64,000 nucleotides of DNA. Source: Dryococelus australis. Taxonomy: Eukaryota > Arthropoda > Insecta > Phasmatodea > Phasmatidae. Positions 13,460-24,646 of the stretch are shown here, in pieces. A program made the translations under genes and the position numbers. The stretch lies in assembly GCA_029891345.1 (NCBI GenBank), contig CM057009.1:301421466-301485465 (forward strand), given 5' to 3'. The notes under the pieces were generated by a model. The model was not told the DNA's origin. It saw nothing but the letters and a program-made list of their open reading frames with translations, and did no database searches. Each line of letters opens with the position of its first letter. Position 1 is the stretch's first letter.

Positions 13460-15330
13460 TCAGGTTTTGCGAGAGAAGTTTTGACAATGTTGGAAGAAAT
13501 TCATTTCACTTTCTTTTTTTGTTGTTGTTTTCTGTGCCTCAATAATATATTCCGGGTCTCGGATTGGCATGGACCTGGCGTGCCTGGGGTCAACAAGTTC
13601 AGGTAACAAGTAGTGATTGTAAAATTTCACCAACTTCGATAGCATTTCAATCCTCCAAAATTCATCATCTCTTTCAATTCTCTGAACTTCAATCTCCAGT
13701 GGTGTCCAAACACAAAACAGACAAAATTTTCTCTTTGAAACATGGAGCTGGCCTTGAACCTGATAATGATATGGATGTTTCTGCTTTAAGCTAATAATTT
13801 TGCCATGTTTGTCAATACACAAACATGTCACTTTTTTTTACAATGGCCTTGTAAGGCGTCATTCTTGAAGCTGAAAATGGGCGTTTTATTTTGACTATGC
13901 CATCTGCCCCTACTAATCCATCTGGAGTAGCATCAATGTACAGTATTTCTGAATCAATAAAAAGTCCACATTTGTGTATTTTCAGATTAACTTTACTTTC
14001 CATTTCAGCAGTAGCTCTGATTTCATTTTATCTGCTGTATGCGAGGGATTCACATTCCACGTGGTTATACAGCATAGTCTTAACAGTCAATGTACAACTT
14101 GTGTGCGGCAGCATTCTGCAAGCCCTTCCAAAATTAGATGCAGTGAGAATGTTTCTTCTTCATTCTCTCCATTCTCCACTCTCTCTTTGCAAGACAGTTG
14201 CTCTCTCCACAGCAAATCTTTCACTTTCTGTGAGATGCAGTTTGTTTGGAAATTTGTCACATTCCCACTTGAATGTTTCCGTATCAAGATCTGGTCGCTC
14301 AACATTAGGGCCATAATCTTTGTCTGCCTTCCACTGAATAACATCTTTTTGCACTGACTGTTTTTTTTTTCTTTTTTCTTGTTTGCATTCTTAGTTTCCT
14401 TCTATGCTCCATATTCTTACAAAATATGCCTGGACTGTTCTTGAACATAAATTTGTGTATTTTGTACACTGGCATTCCAGTGTCGTGGCGAACAACTGCT
14501 CCAGAACATCTTACTTTGTATGTCCGGCCTGCAGGAAAGTTAACTCGTTTTCCATCGACAAATTTTGCTACACTGCATTGTAGTGCTCTACTCTGTTGCT
14601 GTTAACTTTGTGAATGAGACTTCTGCTCTGGTTACTCATATATCTAACAGCGTTCTGCACTTTTTGAAGCAGGCCACACTTCTGAAGCGCTGGTACATAA
14701 TTTTCACTTTTTTCAGATTTGCAAAAGTAATTTCTCTCCTTGCACTGCTTGTGTTCACCAAAAATATGACTGGCACTGTTGAGTATATCTTTCCGTAGTA
14801 CCTCTACCTTCGTGTAAAATGATGTATCTTCGTTTCTTCTGTAGTCAATGACTTTGACAGCAGCTCTAAACCGAAGTATATTATCCCCAATTTTTTTTTT
14901 TTCATGCAGACAGTGTTCTGAGTCTTGTCGCAGGTTGTCGCAATATTTTTCAGCTTATTACAAAAATTTCGAAGTAGATGGTTCGGGCATTCAATTTTTT
15001 TGACTGTGGTGTTCTTGTATGGTCATGCATTAAGAATCTTCTTATAGACACTGCTGTCTCCATCAGCAATGAGTTTTGTGTACTTATGACCATATATGTC
15101 TTGACTTTTACAAAATCCTTCTACTATCACAGCTGCTTCCATACTAGTCAAACTCTGTTCATAGCCCCAATTCTTGCATCAGTAGTGTGTTCACGTGGAC
15201 TTTTCTTCTCTAAAGTTGCTTTATAACAAGTGTAGCATTATTTGTTTTTGATGCCAATGTACAAAACTTTTCCAGTTCTGTATCCTACGATCACTTTCTG
15301 TAAACCGGCATAATAGTAACTTTAACAGTA
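13460..15330 (-). pseudogene. Mutator-like transposase with C-terminal YqaJ nuclease domain, decayed
   Basis: Reading the minus strand from about 15330 down gives, in pieces, a protein of the family that joins a Mutator-like transposase domain to a YqaJ (lambda-exonuclease fold) domain, common in arthropod genomes. Seen in order: VGYRTGKVLYIG near 15290; a segment with IADGDSSVY near 15070 and IECPNHLLRNFCNKL near 14965; then RRNILTASNFGRAC near 14140, the usual start of the YqaJ fold. It continues with CGLFIDSEI..DATPDGLVG near 13935 and a C-terminal part with PYHYQVQGQLHV and RIERDDEFW at 13460-13770. Stops and frameshifts break it at least at about 15015, 15190, 14160 and 13835. In the nuclease motif the conserved acidic residue before IK is lysine (IVKIK near 13891), while the Asp of TPDG is kept, so the nuclease would be inactive even if it were translated. 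Element ends were not found. Confidence 0.82.
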
Positions 15331-17361
15331 AATGTTTTTTGGTAATTTTGGAGGCAATATTACATACTGTATGGATTAATCTTATACCACTTTAATTAAA
15401 AACTAATGGTGAAACACGTCATTTCTTCCTAAATGTGGTTGGAAAATCTTCTACATTTGACTTTAGGTTTTCATTAAAGTCGTAGCCTATACCTAATACA
15501 AATTTGAAGACGAAGTTTCGACAAATGAAAATCAACTTTCAAATGGTTATGAAAACATAAATCTCCTAATGTAAATTATTATTAACAGACCACCACAATT
15601 TTTTATGTTAATTTTGTTTCTGTAAATAGAATTTAGTATTATTTTATTCGGCTCTTTAAGATTATTAAAAAAGACTTGATTCCCAATTTATTTTTTTTAT
15701 GCAAAAGTAACAACTCAATTGGGTTTGTTTTATTATAATAGGAATCCTCAAAATTAATACTAAACAGCTTTTTTATTGCAAAAATAACTACACTCTAACA
15801 ACAAAACAAATAGATCATTTTCTCTACCATTGGTGAGTTTAAGCTCCTCTTTTTTTAGAGTTCTATTTACTTTGGTCATGGCTCCAAACAAAATAAAGCT
15901 CACTATTGCCACTGCCGGATCTATGTTTTCTTTCGCCCGGAGCAGGTAGAATTGCGGGATTCTAGCTGACTCCCACTCACTCTTAAAAGTGCAATTTTCA
16001 CAGGAAGTTAGTGTTTTATCATCATTGGCACATAACTAAAACAGTTCATATATGAAAATTAATTTACTTACATGGTTTTTAAATTCTTCTACATAAAAAC
16101 ATAAAAGGAATTGGGCCCACAGATTCTGCAGACCAAACAGTCGTTATTGAAGCGGGTCACAATGTGCAAAGCAAACACATGCAAGGACAAACTGCTTGTC
16201 AAATAGGAAGTCTGTAGCTGAAATAGAACAAATGGGAGAAAAAATAGTGGCTTGGGAAAAAGCATAGTGCAAGAGTGAATTACATTAAAAAATATTCTTA
16301 AAAAGGAATTTTAAAAAGGATTTTAGAATGTGACAAATAAAATAGTGCAAGGATGACAGGAAATAGATAGTACAATTCAAAAAAATCTAAAATGAATATT
16401 TTTGTGAACCCACTTTCTTTTTCTCCAAAAATTAAAATAAAAGTTATGGGTTGTATGGCATCCCAGTTCTAAACTTCTACAAGAAAGTGATAATAAATGC
16501 ATCCCATCACAATTTTCAAGAGATATAAGCATTTAAAATTTGATCTCCCCCCCCCCCCCCTAAATAAAAACCTTAAGGCAACAGAGCAACTAGTATTATA
16601 CAATTGTCTTCGCTGAACGTGCTGGTATGAAGAGTTGATACATTAAGAGATAACATTTAATTATCTGTATGTGCAGTGAGTAGTTTACTTAGCAGGAAAA
16701 TGAAAAATTATTTGTTGTGAAAAGCTACACTTCAGTTTAACATTTGTATTAAGAATAAAAGTTTCACAACACCTATGTCAGCAAAATAAAAATGTACGTA
16801 ACAAACTGACAAAGCACCAGTAATAGACAACCCAAAATTTTCGATGTTCCAGTGCTTGACACTTGGTGTACATGTAGTTGACAACATTTGACATTTCTGC
16901 ATATTTTTCCTAATTATCATGAAGTAACTTGTACAAGTTTGCCAATAATATTTATTCCTGAAGCTCATCATAACACATACTTTCACAAGAACTAACCAGA
17001 ATTTGCTGAAATGCCATTGGGTTCTTTACAGTGCATGCGAATAAACCTTAAAGAATACACAGTGACAGTCCATCAAGCGGTCTAGTTATTACCACTAGCA
17101 TTGTCAACCGAATGATGTGTAACTACCTACCACATATGTTCATGCATACTATTTTTAAATAATTAGCCATCTACATCAAGTGACCGTGTAAAAACATACT
17201 TCTGATGAGAACCACTACAAACAAAAGCAGAAACTGGAAATTTTTGCACAACATGAGTTATTTGCACAACACTCATATCAATTTCATGGAATCTCTTGTT
17301 TCAAATAGTGTCGGACTTCAAAATAGAAGTGTGCTAAACTACTGTGCTGCTGAAGAAAAGA
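15331..17361. other. Intergenic, no gene seen; contains a 14-base poly-C tract
   Basis: AT-rich sequence without a recognised coding region. A run of 14 C lies at 16547-16560. The open frame on the minus strand at 16732-16986 has no recognisable family. Confidence 0.45.
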
Positions 17362-18055
17362 CTAAATTTGAATCATTATACAAATAAGACATAAATCACA
17401 ACTAACATATTCAGGTAATTCTGTTAAGTTTGTTTCTGAAAAACAGAATGGACCGTGCACACGCTCACGAACGACTACACAAAACACGTTCTTTTGGTGA
17501 ATTGCACACATGTTCCACAAACACGTGATTTTTACTTTCATACACATACGTTTTGACTGTTAACTTCACTGCTATGGAATGTAGTTTCATCACTAAATAT
17601 TATTGTGTCAAGAAATTTACGTTAGCGGCCATATTTTTCCATGAGCTCTAATCGAGTCATATTGACACCCATGCTCATGTAGACGTTGCAGTAGTTGCAG
17701 TTGGTTTGAAACCCAAAACTTTACGAAGAACAATCCTCGCAGTTGTTAGACATGTCCAGTTCCTTAACAGCACATACGGTAGATTTGTTTTTGGCTACGC
17801 AGAGCAATTTTGTGAATGCATTCAAAGTTTTCTTCTGAGCTAGGCGGACGACAAGTTATTACAGCTTACCCAGTCAGCCTGTTTCACTAACCTGTTCATA
17901 CAATGCATGAATTTAATTGTCAATGGTGGGTCCTTCATAAATTTTAAACAAAATTCACTTTGCACAGCGATTACTGACTCAGATGCATGGAATTGCAACA
18001 TGCAAAATGATTTCTCACCTGTTGTAGCAGCTATTTTCAACAAATACACTATGCT
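17362..18055 (-). pseudogene. mariner-like (IS630/Tc1 superfamily) transposase, decayed
   Basis: Minus-strand fragments read in the order expected for a mariner-like transposase. The N-terminal helix-turn-helix part (17840-18049) includes AVQSEFCLKFMKDPP. A middle piece (about 17680-17840) includes NKSTVCAVKELDMS. A catalytic start IIFSDETTFH (17575-17605) contains the first Asp of the DDE triad. A following part (17362-17547) includes a PKERV-type block and GPFCFSE. The pieces are in different frames and separated by stops, and the C-terminal third is missing. The pattern matches a transposase family widespread in insects. Terminal inverted repeats were not located. Confidence 0.75.
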
Positions 18056-18685
18056 AAATCCACGTGATGGCCGACACTAAGCTATGCAGGCAATGGGAAA
18101 GAAATAAAATGTTTTGTGTTTTCTAATAATTCTGATTTCTTTGCAGTAACTGAAATAATTTATCAGTTTTAATCTATGATAACCCTGATTAATATTATGA
18201 AAATGCAGTATATACTTTGTTGTTCTTCATAGATAAATTACTTCAGCTGCATTGGTTAATGATTCCAATATTATTACTACTATCATATAAGAACAGCCTT
18301 AATGTTAAATGCATGCGCGCTTTCCAAAACAAACATAACTATCATTACAAGAGTGCTTGTGACGGCACATCAGATACGTATTTCCATCTCTGACTCGTCT
18401 CTCTCCATGTGAAGCTAACGTGCTCCCACTACTAGAATATGCCATGAAGTGATGAAACTTCTGATAATTAAAATCATCAAACTAAAAATTTGTTTTTCAT
18501 ACATTAAACAGTTCACTGAAACTATTACATAAATTACAAATAAGTTGCATGAAAATACATGTAATTTCATAGAACAAAAATAGTTAACAATACAAATAAA
18601 GTTGTTTACATTTGTACTTTCTTAATATGTATTACTGTAAAAGCCATACATTAAAACTTAAGTCAATATAAAAGTCCTTTGTGTG

Positions 18686-18733
<48 letters not shown>

Positions 18734-19516
18734 GTTGGTTTGAATGTATCCCAAAATATTTTGTATCAAATATTAAGTTCATAGGTAGTGAAACATGCTA
18801 ATTGAAGTGAACATATCTGTGCATTTAAAAACTATGATAATTATGAATAATAATACCTTAAAATAATGAGTTTTACTTGATATACACACGATATGACGTA
18901 CATATGTGCTGTGTGGACCTGCAGAATAATTTTGATAGCCCTTTATTAACTACAGTGTAAAGGATAGTAAGTTATATATGTTGTCTACAGGCATATGTCA
19001 TACTACGCGTCAATTCTGAAAGTGTCCAGTCTCTCAAATTTTGTGAACAGTTAACCAGGCATCAACCTTTTATTATCGGGTTAGTGTATAGAAGAGGTGA
19101 GGGACCCCTGCAAATATACTGGTTTTTTTTTTTTTTTTTAAGATCTTGCTCTAGAAAATGATTGAGAGGTATTTGGGAGTAAACGCCATGCCACTACCTT
19201 CTCTCTTTCAACACTCCACAAAAGAATTTGGCCTGGACTGGAACAGCCTCTTAAGTAATTAATTTTGACATGGCCTCTATCGTAGGGAGGGACAGTTGAG
19301 CATAGATGGTGACAGTAGTAGAGGATGGATGCATGGTGTCCCACTGAAGCAAAAACACTCTTGACAAATAAATACTGGATGATAAGTGCCAACTTGTCTG
19401 CCGGGCTAGCTCGAACAAGTATGAGCATCTCATATCAGGGGAACAGCCACATGGCGATATACCTTCTCACAGGCTACAAAATACACAACGCAGAATAACT
19501 GGGGCTGTCACAGTTT
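18056..19516. other. Intergenic, no gene seen; (TA)n microsatellite
   Basis: AT-rich sequence. A (TA)n run of about 19 units lies at 18694-18731, and a 17-base poly-T at about 19123-19138. No coding signature was recognised. Confidence 0.45.
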
Positions 19517-19524
19517 CCCCTACG

Positions 19525-20151
19525 CAGTGTTGCCGGATTGTAGGAAATTTCCTACGACCGAGGGAAAAACTAGTATTTTTTCCAAGTGTGTGGTAAAAAA
19601 AAAATTAATTAAAAAACTAACCATATCATAGGAAATTTCAACATTGATTATATCTCTTTTTTTTTATCAACACCATTTTCAGCCGTATTTAATAAAATCT
19701 GTACTGAATAAGTTTGTCAACATTTCAGTTAAATTTTTCTTTTAATCTTAGAAACATATGTCCAATAATAAAATAATTTTGTCTGTAACATTTTCTGTTA
19801 TTAGAGACTAAAAATCTTTGCCTGGTACTGTGTTGCTAAAGTCATTCTGCCATACGTTTTAGTGTCTCAAACACTCCATATAGACCTTTGACACAGTGCA
19901 ATACCTTCAGTGTCACCAAAAACCATATACGTTTCAACGACTCCAGAATACTCTTGAACTAAAGTTAAGTTAACACATTTTAGTGAAAAATTATTCATAG
20001 AATCATCATACAAGAGGCATGTAAAATTTATTTTTATTTCACTCAGAGTATAGTGATTTGTCCTTTCTGTTAAAAGGAAAAAAAAAACAGTATGGAAAAA
20101 TGAGGGTAAATTTTGATGTGGGAATTTCCATTTTGGCATCTGGCAACACTG
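19525..20151. mobile_element. Short non-autonomous hAT-type element
   Basis: The 627-bp unit starts CAGTGTTGCCGGATT and ends ATCTGGCAACACTG, so its ends form an inverted repeat of the hAT type (CAGTGTTGCC). It is flanked by CCCCTACG (19517-19524) and CCCCTATG (20152-20159), an 8-bp target duplication with one later change, the length hAT elements make. A 90-codon minus-strand frame (19867-20139) starts just inside the right end. It may be a remnant of transposase coding sequence, but I cannot place it in a known domain. The element is far too short to encode a full transposase. Confidence 0.85.
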
Positions 20152-20159
20152 CCCCTATG

Positions 20160-22749
20160 TTCCTGCATGGCGTAATAACACTTGACATAGTGAAATAGTT
20201 ATGTGAACTTTCTGGAATGGGCTAGTCCCTAGAACTCATGACAACTGGAATGCCTCTGTACAGGAAAAAACTAAACCTTTGGTTTCACAGCTTTTATAAA
20301 GAGAGCACATGATATATTTTCACTCACATGGAATAGGTAGAAAACAGTTAAGTGGACCTCACACTTATGCCACCAATGGCATAAGCGGAAACACAGGACA
20401 ACGCAGTTGTGGCAAGAAAATACTTAAATGGTGAAAATGAAACCTCCACTGTGCAATGAGTTTGTAGAGATGGTACCATCCCAGGGGAAAATGATAAATA
20501 AAAGGTGTCGTACATGCAGACACAAAGGGAAATCATAAATATGGCCTAGAAACAATCAGTGACAGGTTAGGTTTACATGAGCATAGAAAACAAATTAAAA
20601 TATAAAAAAAATAATTTGTTTTTAAAACATATACAATTAACACTGACACACTAAAAATATACATAGTATTAAAAAGCAAGTAATTCATCATAGTAAGTAG
20701 GCCCAATTAAATTTTTTTTTTTGAACTAAGCGAACAGTCATTGGCAAATTAAGTATTCCAAATTTGGGGAGAAATTGCCAGAATTGCTAGAGCCGTTTGT
20801 TACTATAACATGAAATATTCTGGAATGTTCTTTTTGTAAGCATGAAATGTGCAGGGCTCGGAGCAAGTCACTGAAAGTAATTTTTTTTTTTTAGTCGCCA
20901 AGGTTTCTTTGTGCAATTTATTACTTTAAGTTACTAATTTTGATGAAAACTATAGAGGTGCACCTTACACTAACCGAAGTCAATGAACTGTACATAACAT
21001 AATTTGAACTACTGTCAGTCATCAAAACCACTCTGAATTCTCTTCTTTCAATTTCTGCCGTACCACCCAAGTGAGCCATGCTATTGCATAATCTCTCCTA
21101 ACCAAATTTTTTTTCCTATTACTTTTCTAGCAAAACACGTTTTTGCAAAGCCTATTTTATTTTCTTCTTTCTTTATGACCTTTCCTTGTTTCCAGTTGGA
21201 ACACCACATTTGTATTAATGTGAGAAAAAAAAAGGCAATTTTTTAAATTAATTGTGCAAACCAAAAACAACAAAAATAAATAAATATGTGTTAAGGTTAA
21301 TGATATTTATAACCTTTTTCGCTGACAGTAAAAATATTGTTTTTATTTCACTCTTGTTTGCCAAGTAGTAAAGCTATAATATACTATATTATGTATATAT
21401 TTATCTGCTGCTTCTCACTTCAGAAGGCAGCACCTGTAACATATAACAAATTCTGTCATGTTAATTTAAGCAATTTGTTCAAATCACTCATTTTACCTCT
21501 GTATTAAGTGTTTACACTGTATTTTATGTCTTTTCTTAATGTTACTCTACACTTTGTGTTAATTCTGAGCCATACTGGATAATATGTTCATCGTACCACG
21601 TTGTTATTTTATTAACAACTTTATTTTATGTCTTTATGATTGTGTCTATCCGCTGCTAAGATAGGTGGCAGCACTAGTAACGTAACAACGTAAAATATTT
21701 GAATCAAACTTTTGATTTTCCTGGCTGTAATGTGTTACGCTTGTTTGCTACCTTTATTGTAATTTATTTAATGTCAAGCCTTTTATTTGTTTTGTCGTTA
21801 TGTTAATTATGTTTAAATGCAATATGTAATTTTCTATTGTACTTAACTCTGTGATATGGCTTTCCAATAATTACTGACTGGTCTTGTCGCGAGTTTGGAA
21901 CTTTGTACAGTCACTGTCGTACGTGTAGGAATGTGCTGACCCTGTCTTCTATGATTATTACTTCCACACAATGTAGTTGGTTTTGAAAATTTACTACCTG
22001 ACTTTCAACTTTTTTATGACATAAGTGCCACACTTCACCGCCTAGGTGAGTGATTTATACTTACCTTTTGGTAAATGGTTGCAGTAATTTTTGTTTGTTA
22101 CATTATTGGTGCTCATTTACTGAGTTTCTCTTGCAATTTTGTTCAGTGCAGTTCCCCGGCTACATGACCTAGCCATTTTGGTGATGTGATCTTAGCCTCA
22201 TGCTTTTAAAGTGATGAGACCGTGGCACACTCTATGATTTAAGCAACAGTGGTGTGTCGACTCCTCGGCCACCGGCTTTTCATCATTTTGGTCGGAAATT
22301 ATTTTATTTTCTCATATGATTTTTTTATTATTTCACGATACCACGACAGTGGCTGCCTTCAACTTGCTGCACAATGTTTTATTCTGGACTCAAATATCCT
22401 TGAAAACCGCATGTTAAAAATGTAATACTTACCTTGTTAAGAGGTCTTGGCATGAAATGGTGTGGACAACCATAAGAATTTTCTTTTTATAAGTTTTAAG
22501 TTTTGTTGGTCCTAAAATAAAATTAAGGAGAAAGCGAGGAAGTTGTAGCTAAAATGTTAAATTTTGGGTGCACTCTAAGTTGTTTAAATTAGGAAAAAAA
22601 AAAGAATATGAAAACTTCAAAGAAAGGGGTCTGCTAACTGTAACTAGTTTGAAGCAACTGTAATACTCATAACACCAATTATTGTTTTGTTTAAATATCA
22701 TATATTTTTTTATCTTCTCGTGTGTAACACACATGAGAATGAGTTTGTT
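20160..22749. other. Intergenic, no gene clearly supported
   Basis: AT-rich with several poly-T runs. A short plus-strand stretch near 20430-20510 (KRCRTCRHKGK) recalls the cysteine-rich end of piggyBac transposases but is too short to call. Nothing else was recognised. Confidence 0.4.
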
Positions 22750-22759
22750 GGGGGGGGGG

Positions 22760-22840
<81 letters not shown>
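22750..22840. repeat. Compound microsatellite (G)13-(AG)21-(TG)18
   Basis: Directly visible: 13 G at 22750-22762, then AG repeats to 22804, then TG repeats to 22840. Open frames across it on both strands (Arg-Glu, Cys-Val or His-Thr/Leu-Ser repeats) are artefacts of the repeat. Confidence 0.97.
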
Positions 22841-22842
<2 letters not shown>

Positions 22843-23159
22843 GAAGGAAAAACGGGTCAAATAAAAATCCAAACCAGATGACAATTTTTTTTTTATTTGT
22901 TAAAAAAAATTTAACTAATACCTACTGCCTTTTTTTGTAAGTGCACATTCATGTTTTAACTTATTTATTGACGACAGCTCTAGTGTGTTGGTTTTTTTGA
23001 TGGGTATTAAAGGAAACCCACAACAGTGTACCTGAATGGAGAACAAGGTAAGAGTGGAGTTAGATGTTTAATAATTATTTTAGGCTGGGCTTCCTTTCTC
23101 TATGGTTATTTATTTATACACTGAAGGATTGCACGTGGGAGTGGAGATATTTAGTTTCA
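22841..23159. other. Spacer before the truncated retrotransposon
   Basis: AT-rich sequence without a recognised gene. The 5' truncation point of the gypsy-type element must lie in or near its right end. Confidence 0.4.
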
Positions 23160-24400
23160 CGTCCTCCTCTGGGGCACCTTGGTGCATGTTGGAGGCCAGC
23201 AGCTGAAGTATTCCTTTCGTTGGAACGCACTGGGCTGTTTATCTTGTCCCCTGATGTGGAGCGCCAAGGGGTGGCTCACCAGCCTACCATCCCAGGGCGA
23301 ACCCAACTGAACGTCATAACCAGGATGTAACAATTCAGTTACGTGTCAGGTTAGGAGATCATACACGGTGGGCGGAGTTAATTCCAGGTAATTTTTTTTT
23401 TTTATAAATAGGGTAAATGCAGCAACCGGGAAAACACCCACAGAAATGGTACAGGGTCGTGTTCTACATGCGCCCGGAGAACCCCGCGAAAACCTGCCAA
23501 TACCACCTGAGGGAATTGTCGAACATCAGACGCAAATCCATGAAGAGGCAAGAGTAAACCAAGTGAATTATTGCAACATTTGGGTACCGTAGAGCAGGAG
23601 GCCACCACCCGAGCTTGTGCCCGGTATGTAATGTTTATGTCAGGGAAAACCCATTGTTGGCGGGAGCAAAGAACTGTTGTGCCGGGCTGGCACCCAAGTG
23701 GATTGGGCCAGTAAGAGTGACAGCCAAGATGGGTAATTCCACGTTTCTAGTGAAGTTGGGACAGAGACGAGTTATGAAACGTTACCGCGACGACCTGCAT
23801 ATAGCCCGCACACCTGCAGGGAAAAGGGGCAAGGAGAAGCCAGAAAGCCCAGTACCTCAGCGAGCACGATGTTGCGTAACAGTTGGTACGAGGAATGACA
23901 ACTATAACACGTGCCATAACAACACAAGTCTCGTGACCACACACCTGGGAGATGTAAACAATAACACTGGGGACACTATGTCATTTAGAGGTTTTGGGCC
24001 AGCACAGCACTCCACACCAGGCAGCAAAGGAGAAGGCGACATAAGTGTAAACATACCAGTGACGGAAACGAGTAGTAGTAAAACTCAGTTTCTGGGTTTT
24101 TCTGTTGAGGTCAATGATAGCATAGCAGATCAAAGTAGCTTCAGGGGCTTCACATGTGTGAATGAAGAAAGTGGTTACCAAAGTGCACACGTAAATCAAA
24201 ATGCAACCAGTGCCAGTGATATAGGTTTTAAGGGGTTTCCCCAGGGCACAGCTGAATATGGTAGTAACACCAGTGAATATGTAAACAATGATAGCACCAC
24301 TGAAGGCAAGACGCCTTTTAGAGGTTTCTCAGCTCCTGAAGGGGAGAGTCTAGTAGGGCAAGAGAGTTTTAAAGGGTTGGGGAGGTTAGTAGGGCAGTGA
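23160..24400 (+). pseudogene. 3' end of a Ty3/gypsy-type pol: integrase core remnant, GPY/F-like domain and long tail
   Basis: Fragments of a retrotransposon integrase in order. GHLG near 23170 fits the N-terminal zinc-binding region. AYHPRANPTER near 23280 carries the catalytic Glu of the DDE triad. NAATGKTPTEMVQGR near 23420 follows. These lie in shifted frames, with a poly-T run near 23392-23402. From 23615 the frame is open for 261 codons to the TGA at 24398. Its first part (VYVRENPLL..LAPKWIGPVRV..FLVKLG) matches the GPY/F-type C-terminal integrase domain that reads donor or target DNA. After about residue 70 the protein becomes a Ser/Asn/Thr-rich tail with regularly repeated F-x-G-F motifs. 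There is no ATG at 23615, so this is the end of a longer polyprotein cut off at its 5' side. The 3' LTR of the element starts 247 bp downstream. Confidence 0.8.
23984..24379 (+). repeat. FxGF-motif repeats in the integrase tail
   Basis: Within the 261-codon open frame the motif occurs six times: FRGF at residues 124-127, FLGF 159-162, FRGF 176-179, FKGF 205-208, FRGF 235-238 and FKGL 252-255. Spacing is 17-35 residues, and the linkers are polar (Ser, Thr, Asn, Glu, Gly). The frame stays open across the whole tail although the upstream integrase is broken. I do not recognise this tail from described gypsy families; a short linear binding motif in a disordered region is one reading. Confidence 0.6.
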
Positions 24401-24646
24401 GTGTGACGTCACATGTCGACAAGCAGCAACACAGCGCTCGCAAGATGCGAGGAGAGTCACAACTATGTCCGCACAATGTAGTTCCAACCTACACCCCCAC
24501 CCCCTGCAAACGCCGCAGAATAAAGAGACTCCTGAGGCCATGCTTTTTATGTCCTCCATCGGTGGTCCCGGTTCGCAGCCAGGCAGAGCCCGCCAGAGCA
24601 GTGTTGAGTTGCTTGCACCATCTTGGCCTTCGAGGGAGGGGTCGTT
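24401..24646 (+). other. Spacer between pol end and 3' LTR, with polypurine tract
   Basis: A 246-bp segment between the stop of the integrase tail and the LTR. Its last part, CGAGGGAGGGG at 24631-24641, is purine-rich and lies just before the LTR's TGAC start, where a plus-strand primer (polypurine tract) is expected; GTCGTT separates the two. Confidence 0.5.

Noticed and set aside
13564..15226. Several plus-strand open frames of up to 141 codons
   Set aside because: They are antisense to the Mutator-like/YqaJ pseudogene, which reads on the minus strand with recognisable motifs.
20380..20520. Possible piggyBac transposase C terminus (KRCRTCRHKGK)
   Set aside because: Only one short cysteine-containing stretch, interrupted by stops and without the other conserved cysteines or TTAA-flanked ends.
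22549..22884. Open frames with Arg-Glu, Cys-Val or Ser-Leu repeats on both strands
   Set aside because: They are translations of the (AG)n/(TG)n microsatellite and have no other coding signature.
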